Origin: Hydrogenophaga sp.
GTDB lineage: Bacteria; Pseudomonadota; Gammaproteobacteria; Burkholderiales; Burkholderiaceae_C
NCBI GenBank assembly: GCA_030653975.1
Contig: JAURYH010000056.1
Coordinates: forward strand, 1-39,157
Length of the DNA stretch: 39,157 bases
Direction of reading: 5' to 3'
Below are positions 7,456 through 14,931 of the stretch, piece by piece. A model generated the notes under the pieces. That model was not told the origin of the DNA. It worked only from the letters and a program-made list of their open reading frames with translations, and ran no database searches. The translations under genes were made by a program, and so were the position numbers. The first letter of the stretch is position 1. Each line of letters starts with the position of its first letter.

Positions 7456-8864
7456 GGGACACCTCCCAACATGTCTACCTGGATGTTCGGTTCCACCAAC
7501 GCACGCGGGATGAGCGTGGGCCAGATGCCCAGCAGTTCGCTGGTGTTGTGCAGGCCGTTGAAGCCGCAGGTGTAGGCCGGCCCGCTCAGGGCCAGCCAGG
7601 GAAACAGGCGCCCGAAGCCGTCAGCGGCCGCCTTCGATGGCGTGCGCAGCACCAGCCGCGTCCAGATCTCGTTCATGGTGTTGAGCACGGCCGCATCGGG
7701 CAGCGGCGCCAGCGCGCCGTGCGCGGAATTCAGCCCCGGGTACTCCACGAACAGCTCGTCGTGCGGGATGCGCTTCTCGGCGAGCTGTGTCCGGATGGTG
7801 TGGATCGCGGCCTGCGCCTTGTCCCAGGCATCGGGCCACGAGAAGCCCCAGGTCACCTCGGCCCTGTAACCGTCGCGGTAACCCGCCACCACCTTGAGCT
7901 GGTCGCCCGGCGCCTGGCCACACGCGCCCGTGAGTCGCACGCGGTCGTGGCCCTCATCGTGCAGCACGATGCCGCCCATGTCGAGCACGACGTCGGGCGA
8001 GTGGTAGGCGTGCGGGTTGTGCACCTCGTAGAGCAGTTGCTGGCGCACGGTGTCGAAATTGATCCGGCCGCCCGTGCCGGGCGCCTTGGTGATCAGCGCC
8101 GTGCCGTCTTCCCAGACCTCGGCGAGGGGATAACCGATGTGCGCCAGATCGGGGATGGCTTGCCAGGCGCCCTGGCTGCCGAAGTTGCCGCCGCTGCCCT
8201 GGCCCGAGCATTCGAGCAGATGCCCCACGGTCAGGCCTTGCGCCAGGCGGTTCAGATCGATCGCCTCGGTGGCGCCACCGAGTGTCCAGCCCAAGCCGTG
8301 CACCAGCGGGCCGAGGAAGAGCGCGGCGTCGGCCACGCGCCCGGTGATCACGATGTGTGCCCCCGCATCGAGCGCCCGCACGATGGGCGCCGCGCCGAGG
8401 TAGGCGTTGCCGAACACCAGCCGCTCGCGCACCTGCGCCACCGGTTCGCCGGTGAACAGGTGGGCCAGCTCGGCGGCGGGGGTGTCGTCATCCAGCAGCC
8501 GCGGCAGCACGTCGTCACCCGCCACCACCGCGATGCGCGCGGCCCAGCCCTTGGCCCCGAACGCGGCCAGCACCGCCTGCGCCGCGCCCATCGGGTTCAG
8601 GCCGCCGGCGTTGCAGACAAAGCGCACGCCGTGCTCGCGCATCAGCGGCCACAGGCGCAGCAGCATGGGAACCACGTCGCGCGCATAGCCCAGCGCCGGG
8701 TCGCGCTGGCGGTCTTTCTGCAGGATGGCGAGCGTGAGTTCGGCCAGGTGGTCGCTGGCAATGAACTGCAGGCCGCCGCGCTCAATGCTCGCGGCCACGG
8801 GCTCCCAGTTGTCACCGTAAAAGCCGAGGCCGGCGCCGATGCGGATGGATTTCATGGACGTCAT
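7452..8864 (-). CDS. AtuA-like acyclic-terpene-utilisation family protein (DUF1446 large domain)
   Basis: A 470-residue DUF1446 protein. Recognisable features are the N-terminal IRIGAGLGFYGDNWEP, the segment FVCNAGGLNPMGAAQAV, VITGRVADAALFLGPLVH, and the glycine-rich LLECSGQGSGGNFG. The family is named for atuA of the citronellol/geraniol pathway; other members sit beside acyl-CoA genes, and no reaction is proven. ATGs at 8864 (MTSMKSIRIG) and 8855 (MKSIRIG) are both plausible. A longer open frame to 8981 lacks family sequence. It heads a minus-strand unit with the small-domain partner and a crotonase, and is divergent from livHMGF, which suggests a shared acyl-CoA or terpenoid-acid substrate. 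Confidence 0.87.
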   Translation of the reverse strand: MTSMKSIRIGAGLGFYGDNWEPVAASIERGGLQFIASDHLAELTLAILQKDRQRDPALGYARDVVPMLLRLWPLMREHGVRFVCNAGGLNPMGAAQAVLAAFGAKGWAARIAVVAGDDVLPRLLDDDTPAAELAHLFTGEPVAQVRERLVFGNAYLGAAPIVRALDAGAHIVITGRVADAALFLGPLVHGLGWTLGGATEAIDLNRLAQGLTVGHLLECSGQGSGGNFGSQGAWQAIPDLAHIGYPLAEVWEDGTALITKAPGTGGRINFDTVRQQLLYEVHNPHAYHSPDVVLDMGGIVLHDEGHDRVRLTGACGQAPGDQLKVVAGYRDGYRAEVTWGFSWPDAWDKAQAAIHTIRTQLAEKRIPHDELFVEYPGLNSAHGALAPLPDAAVLNTMNEIWTRLVLRTPSKAAADGFGRLFPWLALSGPAYTCGFNGLHNTSELLGIWPTLIPRALVEPNIQVDMLGGVP

Positions 8865-9101
8865 GGGGGTGGTGGACCCCGCAGGATACGGCGACGCTCC
8901 CATATCGCAAAGCAAACGCTCTGCAAAAATGAAATGCTGCACCGCAAGACATGGCGCCTGCGCGACTGTGGCCCGGGTCAACCCCTAGCAACGCCCGCAA
9001 ACAAGGCAGCTATAAACACCGCACACCGTCGGGTAGACGTGTCTCAAAGCCTGCTGCAGCGGCCGGGACGACAAAGGCATCCGACCTCACAGGAGAACCG
9101 C
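8865..9101. promoter_or_regulatory. Divergent intergenic region between the AtuA-like unit and livHMGF
   Basis: These 237 bp must hold the promoters of both units. The stretch around 8905-8930, with GCAAAGCAAACGCTCTGCAA, is AT-richer than its surroundings and has partly symmetrical GCAAA/TGC half-sites that could be a TetR-type operator. I cannot make out convincing -35/-10 pairs. No ORF here has coding character. Confidence 0.35.
9091..9095 (+). promoter_or_regulatory. Ribosome binding site fixing the livH GTG start
   Basis: AGGAG lies 6 bp before the GTG at 9102. It decides the start: no ATG in this frame precedes the first membrane helix sensibly, and the open frame running back to 7548 is a shadow of the AtuA-like gene. 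Confidence 0.8.
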
Positions 9102-9977
9102 GTGCAACTGCTGCAACTGCTCATCAGCGGTGTGGCCCAGGGCTGTATCTACGGACTCATCGCCCTGGGGTTCGTGCTGATCTACAAGGCCACCGAAACG
9201 GTGAGCTTCGCCCAGGGCGATCTGATGATGGTGGGGGCCTTCGGCGGTCTGCTCACCATGACGCTGCTGGGCTTTCCGTTCTGGCTGTCGGTGCCTGCGG
9301 CGGTGATCGGCATGGGCGCTTTCGGCGTGGCGCTGGAACGCCTGGTGATCCGGCCCATCCTCGGCCAGCCCGCTTTTTCCATCGTGATGCTGACCATCGG
9401 CGTGGGCTATGTGCTGCGCGGCGTGATCACCATGATCCCCAACATCGGCACCGACACGCACACGCTGCCGGTGCCGTATGCGGGTGAAGTGTTGCGCCTG
9501 GGCACGCTGGTGGTGTCGGCCGAACAGATCGTCGTCATTGCCGTCACCGGCCTGCTGTGCGCCGGGCTGTTCGCCATGTTCCGTTATTCCAGGCTGGGCC
9601 TCGCCATGCAGGCCGCATCGCAAAACCAGCTGGCGGCCTACTACATGGGCATCCCGGTCAAACGGCTCAACGGCCTGGTCTGGGGTCTGGCCGCTGGCGT
9701 GGCGGCCTTCGCCGGCCTGCTGCTCGCCCCCATCACCTTCGTGCACGCCAACATGGGTTTCATCGGTCTGAAGGCCTTTCCGGCGGCGGTGGTGGGCGGT
9801 TTCGGCAGCCTGCCCGGCGCCATCGTCGGCGGGCTGATCATCGGCATCGTCGAGTCGCTCTCGGGCTTCTACCTGCCCGAAGGTTTCAAGGACATCGCGC
9901 CCTACATCGTGGTGCTGATCATGCTGGTGCTGAAACCCAACGGCCTCTTTGGCGAAAAGCTGAGGAAAAAAGTCTAG
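9102..9977 (+). CDS. livH: Branched-chain amino acid-type ABC transporter permease LivH
   Basis: A 291-residue inner-membrane permease with about eight hydrophobic segments, the usual LivH length. It begins at a GTG (VQLLQLLISGVAQGCIYGLIAL). Family features are ALGFVLIYKATETVSFAQGDLMM near the N-terminus and the cytoplasmic coupling loop RYSRLGLAMQAASQNQLAAYYMGI. The end is VLKPNGLFGEKLRKKV. It pairs with LivM in a heterodimer energised by LivG and LivF. In Burkholderiales, Liv-type systems lying among acyl-CoA genes often carry organic or aromatic acids rather than amino acids; the neighbours here favour that reading. First gene of livH-livM-livG-livF. Confidence 0.93.
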   Translation: MQLLQLLISGVAQGCIYGLIALGFVLIYKATETVSFAQGDLMMVGAFGGLLTMTLLGFPFWLSVPAAVIGMGAFGVALERLVIRPILGQPAFSIVMLTIGVGYVLRGVITMIPNIGTDTHTLPVPYAGEVLRLGTLVVSAEQIVVIAVTGLLCAGLFAMFRYSRLGLAMQAASQNQLAAYYMGIPVKRLNGLVWGLAAGVAAFAGLLLAPITFVHANMGFIGLKAFPAAVVGGFGSLPGAIVGGLIIGIVESLSGFYLPEGFKDIAPYIVVLIMLVLKPNGLFGEKLRKKV

Positions 9978-10035
9978 CCCTTGCCGGTCAGACCACCCGC
10001 GCAGCGATGTGCGCTGACCCCAACCGATCAAGAAC

Positions 10036-11112
10036 ATGCGCTTCATTTTCAAGACCGACTACAACCAGGACATCCGGCTCGCCAAACATGGCGGGCATGT
10101 GTTCTGGTACGGCCTGCTGTGCCTGTTCCTGCTGGTGGCACCCTGGGTGATCGAGGAATACTGGCTGGCGCAGCTCACCTTCGTGCTGATCTACGCCGTG
10201 GTGGGCCTGGGGCTGATGCTGCTGGCGGGCTTCACCGGCCTGTTCTCGCTCGGCCACGCGGCCTTTCTCGGCGTCGGCGCCTACACCGAGACGGTGATGG
10301 TCAACGCCGGCGTGCCCTTCCCGATCGCCATGGCCTGCGCGGGTCTGCTGGCCGCGGCGGTGGGCATGGTGGTGGGCTTGCCGGCGCTGCGCGTCAAGGG
10401 CATCTACCTCGGCATGGCCACGCTGGCATTCGGCTTCATCGTCGAAGAAGGCATGGCACGCTGGGAAAGCGTGACGGGCGGCAACTCGGGCCTGTCGGTG
10501 ATGCCGCCTTCGATGTTCGGCTGGGAGCTGGATTCCACCAACGAGTTCTACTTTCTCTGCCTCGTGGTCACGGTGCTCGCCACGCTGGCCATCGTCAACC
10601 TGATGCGCTCCAGCACCGGGCGTGCTTTCGTCGCCATCCGCGATTCGGAGATCTCGGCGCAGAGCATGGGCATCCACCTCGCGCGCTACAAGACCCTCTC
10701 CTTCGCCCTGTCGGCGGCGCTGGCCGGCATCGGCGGGGCGCTCTACGCGCACAAGATCCAGTTCCTCTCGCCCGAGCAGTTCAGCATCATCCAGTCGATC
10801 GACCTGCTGCTGATGGTGGTGATCGGTGGCCTGGGCTCGATCCACGGCGCCTTCCTCGGTGCGATCTTCCTCATCGTCATGCCGCAGCTCATCGCGCTGG
10901 GCAAGGACTACCTGCCCGACGCCATCGGCCAGGCCGCCGGCCTGCAGGGCACGGTCTATGGCCTGGTGCTGATCGCCTTCGTGCTGTTCGAACCCATGGG
11001 CCTGTACGGGCGCTGGCTCAAGGTGCGGGCGTACTTCCAGCTGTTCCCGTTCTACCGGCGCGGTCTGTTCAAGCGCCAGAAGACCTTCCAGAAATCGGAT
11101 CGCTTGAAATGA
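10036..11112 (+). CDS. livM: Branched-chain amino acid-type ABC transporter permease LivM
   Basis: A 358-residue permease starting [20 protein letters not shown], with many hydrophobic helices. [27 protein letters not shown] is the LivM hallmark. [23 protein letters not shown] is the coupling loop that contacts the ATPases, and [18 protein letters not shown] the conserved C-terminal helix pair. It is 58 bp after livH, and its stop overlaps the livG start by ATGA. The long hydrophilic N- and C-termini are normal for the family. Substrate is unknown; see the binding protein at 32328. Confidence 0.94.
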   Translation: MRFIFKTDYNQDIRLAKHGGHVFWYGLLCLFLLVAPWVIEEYWLAQLTFVLIYAVVGLGLMLLAGFTGLFSLGHAAFLGVGAYTETVMVNAGVPFPIAMACAGLLAAAVGMVVGLPALRVKGIYLGMATLAFGFIVEEGMARWESVTGGNSGLSVMPPSMFGWELDSTNEFYFLCLVVTVLATLAIVNLMRSSTGRAFVAIRDSEISAQSMGIHLARYKTLSFALSAALAGIGGALYAHKIQFLSPEQFSIIQSIDLLLMVVIGGLGSIHGAFLGAIFLIVMPQLIALGKDYLPDAIGQAAGLQGTVYGLVLIAFVLFEPMGLYGRWLKVRAYFQLFPFYRRGLFKRQKTFQKSDRLK

Positions 11113-11939
11113 CCGACGACATCCTCCTGTCTGCCCAGAACCTCAGCGTGCGCTTCGGTGGCGTGCTCGCGGTGAACAACGTGAGCTTCGACGTGAAGAA
11201 GGGCGAGGTGTTCACGCTGATCGGCCCCAACGGCGCGGGCAAGACCACCGTGTTCAACCTGATCAGCCGCATCTACACGCCCACCACCGGCCACATCGAC
11301 TACGCCGGCCCGAACGGCATGCGCAAGCTGACCGAGCAGCCACCGCACCGCATCGCGGGCCTGGGCATTGCGCGCACCTTCCAGAACATCGAACTGTTCG
11401 AACACGCCACCGTGCTGCAGAACCTGCTGATCGGGCGCCACACGCACCGCCGCACCGGCCTGTGGAGTGAAATCTTCTTCACAGGAAAGACGCGCGCCGC
11501 CGAGATCGAGGCGCGCGCCAAGGTCGAGCAGGTGATCGACTTCCTGAACCTGCAGCACCACCGCGAGTCGATGATCGCCGGCCTGCCCTACGGCGTGCGC
11601 AAGGTGGTCGAACTGGCGCGCGCGCTGTGCACCGAGCCCAAGCTGCTGCTGCTCGACGAGCCCTCATCGGGCCTGAACGTGGAAGAGACCGAAGACATGG
11701 CGTTCTGGATCGCCGACATCAAGAACGATCTGGGCATCACGGTGCTGATGGTCGAACACGACATGTCGCTGGTGTCCAAGGTCTCGGACCGGGTGCTCGC
11801 CATGAGCATGGGCGAAGAGCTGGTCACCGGCACGCCGGCCGAGGTGCAGAACCACCCCGGCGTGATCGAGGCCTACCTCGGCACGGTGGACGACGTGTCC
11901 AGCCTGCGGCGGGAAAACCATGTGAGGACGACAGCATGA
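11109..11939 (+). CDS. livG: Branched-chain amino acid-type ABC transporter ATPase LivG
   Basis: A 276-residue cytosolic ATPase. Walker A is GPNGAGKTT and Walker B is [12 protein letters not shown]. In place of the canonical LSGGQ signature it has [15 protein letters not shown], as LivG proteins usually do. The switch histidine is in [10 protein letters not shown]. The start ATG at 11109 overlaps the livM stop (ATGA), showing translational coupling. After its stop, a repeat element fills almost the entire 79-bp space before livF. It drives LivHM transport together with LivF. Confidence 0.95.
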   Translation: MTDDILLSAQNLSVRFGGVLAVNNVSFDVKKGEVFTLIGPNGAGKTTVFNLISRIYTPTTGHIDYAGPNGMRKLTEQPPHRIAGLGIARTFQNIELFEHATVLQNLLIGRHTHRRTGLWSEIFFTGKTRAAEIEARAKVEQVIDFLNLQHHRESMIAGLPYGVRKVVELARALCTEPKLLLLDEPSSGLNVEETEDMAFWIADIKNDLGITVLMVEHDMSLVSKVSDRVLAMSMGEELVTGTPAEVQNHPGVIEAYLGTVDDVSSLRRENHVRTTA

Positions 11940-11940
11940 G

Positions 11941-12017
11941 AACCGCCGGGCCGCCCCAAGGTTCGAACGCCCCCCTGGGGGGCAGCGCAGTACGCGCAGC
12001 GACAAGCGTGGGGGTCC
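11941..12017 (-). repeat. Comamonadaceae-type interspersed hairpin repeat, copy A
   Basis: It lies between livG and livF. The core is GCCCCCC-T-GGGGGGC (11969-11983), followed by CAGCGC..GCGCAGCG and a run ending GTGGGGGTCC. On the minus strand it reads ACCCCCAC..GCTGCGCG..TAC..CCCCCC and ends in GGCGGCCCGGCGG, collinear with copies B and C. It occupies essentially the whole gap, so livF translation cannot be coupled to livG in the usual way. Confidence 0.65.
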
Positions 12018-12018
12018 T

Positions 12019-12807
12019 ATGACCGCGCCCGTGACCGACAACGCGGTGCTCAAGCTGCTCAACGTCGAGAGCGCCTATGGCCCGATCAAGGCGATCCGCG
12101 GCGTGAGCCTGCAGGTCCGGCGCAGCGAGATCGCCACCGTGCTGGGCAGCAACGGCGCGGGCAAGACCACCATCCTCAAGACCATCAGCGGCATCATCGA
12201 TCCGCGCAAGGGCAGCATCGAGTTCAAGGGCGAAAACATCACGGCGCAGGACCCGGCCCACATCGTGCAGCAGGGCCTGAGCCATGTGCCCGAAGGGCGC
12301 GAGGTGTTCCCGCTGCTTTCGGTACGCGACAACCTGCTCATGGGCGCCTACACCCGCAAGGACCGCGACGGCGTGGCGCGCGACATGGAGCTGGTGTTCG
12401 GTTATTTCCCCATCCTGCGCGAACGCGCGGTGCAGGACGCTGGCCTGCTCTCGGGCGGCCAGCAGCAGATGCTGGCCATCAGCCGCGCCCTGATGGCCAA
12501 CCCCGACCTGATCCTGCTCGACGAACCCAGCCTGGGCCTGAGCCCGAAGCTCACCAAAGAGATCTTCGAGATCGTGGTGCGCATCAACCGCGAACGCGGC
12601 ACCACCATCCTGCTGGTGGAGCAGAACGCCAACATGGCGCTCAACGCGTCGGACTACGGCTACGTGCTGGAGAACGGCCGCATCGTGATGGAAGACACCT
12701 GCGCCCACCTGCGCGAGAAGGACGACATCAAGGAGTTCTACCTGGGCATGAAAGAGGCGGGCGTGCGGGCCGACCGGCGCTGGAAGAAAAAGAAGAACTG
12801 GAGATGA
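12019..12807 (+). CDS. livF: Branched-chain amino acid-type ABC transporter ATPase LivF
   Basis: A 262-residue ATPase with Walker A GSNGAGKTT, a canonical signature LSGGQQQMLAISRAL, Walker B LILLDEPSLGL and the switch segment ILLVEQNAN. LSHVPEGREVFPLLSVRDNLLMGAY is the LivF hallmark. The C-terminus is unusually basic (DRRWKKKKNWR), as in the LivF group that accompanies long-chain-type acyl-CoA synthetases. It is flanked on both sides by copies of the same hairpin repeat, so its mRNA segment sits between two strong structures. Confidence 0.94.
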   Translation: MTAPVTDNAVLKLLNVESAYGPIKAIRGVSLQVRRSEIATVLGSNGAGKTTILKTISGIIDPRKGSIEFKGENITAQDPAHIVQQGLSHVPEGREVFPLLSVRDNLLMGAYTRKDRDGVARDMELVFGYFPILRERAVQDAGLLSGGQQQMLAISRALMANPDLILLDEPSLGLSPKLTKEIFEIVVRINRERGTTILLVEQNANMALNASDYGYVLENGRIVMEDTCAHLREKDDIKEFYLGMKEAGVRADRRWKKKKNWR

Positions 12808-12814
12808 CTTTGGA

Positions 12815-12887
12815 ACACCCCCGCAGCGCTTCGCGCTACCCCCTCAAGGGGGCAACGCGGTGCGGCCCGGCAAAGCCGGTTCCCCCG
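12815..12887 (+). repeat. Comamonadaceae-type interspersed hairpin repeat, copy B
   Basis: It lies between livF and the acyl-CoA synthetase gene. It reads ACCCCCGCAGCGCTTCGCGC then TACCCCCTCAAGGGGG (stem 12839-12843 and 12848-12852), then a second part with GCCCGGCAAAGCCGG. The same blocks in the same order appear, on the other strand, in copy C. Orientation is opposite to copies A and C. Confidence 0.7.
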
Positions 12888-12927
12888 CGTTCTGAGTTCG
12901 TGCACTTCGCGCCGGAGAAAAGTTGAC

Positions 12928-14784
12928 ATGAGTTACCTCTGGGATTTGTCCCACATCCAGCCTCAGTCCGAGGTCGTGCTGCCGGGCGACACCATTCCCG
13001 CGATGTTCTGGAACGCGGTGCAGAAGCGCGGTCCCAACGTCTGGATGCGGCAGAAAGAGTTCGGCATCTGGCGCAGCTGGTCCTGGGACCAGACCGGCGA
13101 AGCGGTGCGCGAGATCGCCCACGGCCTGATGGCGCTGGGCTTTGCCGCGCGCGAGACCGCGTCCATCCTCTCCAACACCACGGTCGAATGGGTGCTGGCC
13201 GATCTGGCGGTGCTGAGCGCGGGCGGCGTCTCCAACGGCATCTACCCGACCGACGCGGCCGAGCAGGTGCAGTTTCTCTGCGAGGACTCGGGCACCACCG
13301 TGCTGTTCGTGGAAGACGATGAACAGCTCGACAAGGCACTCGAGGTGCGCCAGCACCTGCCGCGGCTGAAGAAGATCGTGGTGTTCGACATGGAAGGCCT
13401 GCACGAGCTGGACGATCCGCAGGTCATCGGCCTGGACGCCCTGCGCGAGCTCGGCCGCACCCACGCCAGGACCCACGCGGGTGAGATGGAGGCCCGGGTG
13501 GCCGCCTGCCGGCCACAGGACCTGGCCATCCTCGTCTACACCTCGGGCACCACCGGTAGACCGAAGGGCGCGATGCACAGCCACCAGGGCCTGGTCTACA
13601 CCGTGCACGGCTACAACACGCTGATCGCACGCGACGAGCACGACGAGTGCATGTGTTTCCTGCCGCTGTGCCACATCGCCGAGCGCATGGGCGGCGAGTA
13701 CTTTTCGCTCTACACCGGCGCGAAACTCAACTTCGTCGAGAACCCCGAGACCGTGCCGGAAAACGTGCGCGAGATCGCGCCCACGGTGTTCACCGCCGTG
13801 CCGCGCGTGTGGGAGAAGTTCTATTCGGGCGTGATGATCGCGCTCAAGGAAGCCAGCGCGCTGCAGCAGGCCGCCTACGCCTGGGCCATCGGCGTCGGCC
13901 AGCGCGTGGCCGAGCATGTGATGGCGGGGCAAGCCGTGCCCGGTGGCTTGCGCCTGCAGTTCCGGCTGGCGCGCCTGCTGGTGCTGGACAACGTGCGCAA
14001 GCTCATCGGCATCCACCGCGCCCGGTTTCTCGTCACCGGCGCCGCGCCCATCTCGCCCGATCTGGTGCGCTGGTACCTGGCGCTGGGCGTGCCCATGCTG
14101 GAGGTCTGGGGCATGACGGAGACCTGCGGCGCCTCCACCGGCATCCCGGCCGAGCGCATCAAGCCCGGCAGCATCGGCCCGGCAGCGAGCTACAACGACG
14201 TGCGGCTCGACCCGCAGACCGGCGAGATCCTGGTGCGTGGCCCCAACGTGTTCATGGGTTACCTGAACCAGCCGGAAAAAACCGCCGAGACCATCGACAA
14301 GGACGGCTGGCTGCACACCGGCGACGTGGGCACGGTCGATGAGGAAGGGTTTTTCCGCATCACCGACCGCATGAAAGACATCATCATCACCGCAGGGGGC
14401 AAGAACATCACGCCCAGCGAGCTGGAGAACGAACTGAAGTTCTCGCCCTACGTGACCGATGCGGTGGTGATCGGTGACCAGCGGCCCTACCTCACCGTGA
14501 TCATCATGATCGACCAGGAGAACGTGGAGAAGTATGCGCAAGACAACGACGTGCCGTTTTCCAACTACGCCAGCCTCACCCGCGCGCCCGAGGTGCAGGC
14601 GCTGATCCAGGCCGAGATCGACCGCGTCAACAAGAAGTTTGCCCGCGTGGAACAGATCAAGAAGTTCTTCCTGCTCGACACCCAGCTCAGCGCCGAAGAC
14701 GAAGAACTCACCCCCACCATGAAGCTCAAGCGCAAGCTGGTGCAACAGAAATACGCGGACCAGATCGACGCCATGTACAGCTGA
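12928..14784 (+). CDS. Long-chain-type acyl-CoA synthetase (AMP-forming)
   Basis: A 618-residue adenylate-forming ligase of the eukaryotic-like FAA1/FadD15 class, which activates carboxylic acids to acyl-CoA with ATP. Motifs: the P-loop VYTSGTTGRPKGAMHSHQ near residue 205, the adenine-binding VWGMTETCGAST, and the hinge region FFRITDRMKDIIITAGGKNITPSELEN. The C-terminal extension with EDEELTPTMKLKRKLVQQKY carries the usual lysine-rich tail of this class. It is separated from livF by repeat copy B. Ligases of this type directly after livHMGF suggest that the imported acid is activated at once (vectorial uptake is inference). The actual acid is unknown. Confidence 0.92.
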   Translation: MSYLWDLSHIQPQSEVVLPGDTIPAMFWNAVQKRGPNVWMRQKEFGIWRSWSWDQTGEAVREIAHGLMALGFAARETASILSNTTVEWVLADLAVLSAGGVSNGIYPTDAAEQVQFLCEDSGTTVLFVEDDEQLDKALEVRQHLPRLKKIVVFDMEGLHELDDPQVIGLDALRELGRTHARTHAGEMEARVAACRPQDLAILVYTSGTTGRPKGAMHSHQGLVYTVHGYNTLIARDEHDECMCFLPLCHIAERMGGEYFSLYTGAKLNFVENPETVPENVREIAPTVFTAVPRVWEKFYSGVMIALKEASALQQAAYAWAIGVGQRVAEHVMAGQAVPGGLRLQFRLARLLVLDNVRKLIGIHRARFLVTGAAPISPDLVRWYLALGVPMLEVWGMTETCGASTGIPAERIKPGSIGPAASYNDVRLDPQTGEILVRGPNVFMGYLNQPEKTAETIDKDGWLHTGDVGTVDEEGFFRITDRMKDIIITAGGKNITPSELENELKFSPYVTDAVVIGDQRPYLTVIIMIDQENVEKYAQDNDVPFSNYASLTRAPEVQALIQAEIDRVNKKFARVEQIKKFFLLDTQLSAEDEELTPTMKLKRKLVQQKYADQIDAMYS

Positions 14785-14848
14785 CCAGCAGCAGCACACA
14801 CGGGTTCGCTTCAATCGCAGAACAAGACGCGCCAGGAGCACACACCGT

Positions 14849-14929
14849 GGGGCACCGCCGGGCCGGCTTTGCCAGGCGGCCAGTGCCGCCCCCTTTGAGG
14901 GGGTAGCGCGCAGCGCTGCGGGGGTGTTT
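14849..14929 (-). repeat. Comamonadaceae-type interspersed hairpin repeat, copy C
   Basis: It lies between the convergent acyl-CoA synthetase and MalT-like regulator genes. Its reverse complement reads ACACCCCCGCAGCGCTGCGC then TACCCCCTCAAAGGGGG (stem on the plus strand at 14889-14893 and 14899-14903) and GGCAAAGCCGG, closely matching copy B. Placed between convergent genes it probably also works as a transcription stop. Confidence 0.75.
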
Positions 14930-14931
14930 CC

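Noticed and set aside
7548..9101. Plus-strand open frame extending livH upstream to an 809-residue protein
   Set aside because: The added 518 residues are antisense to the AtuA-like gene and have no family match; the AGGAG-backed GTG at 9102 is the real start.
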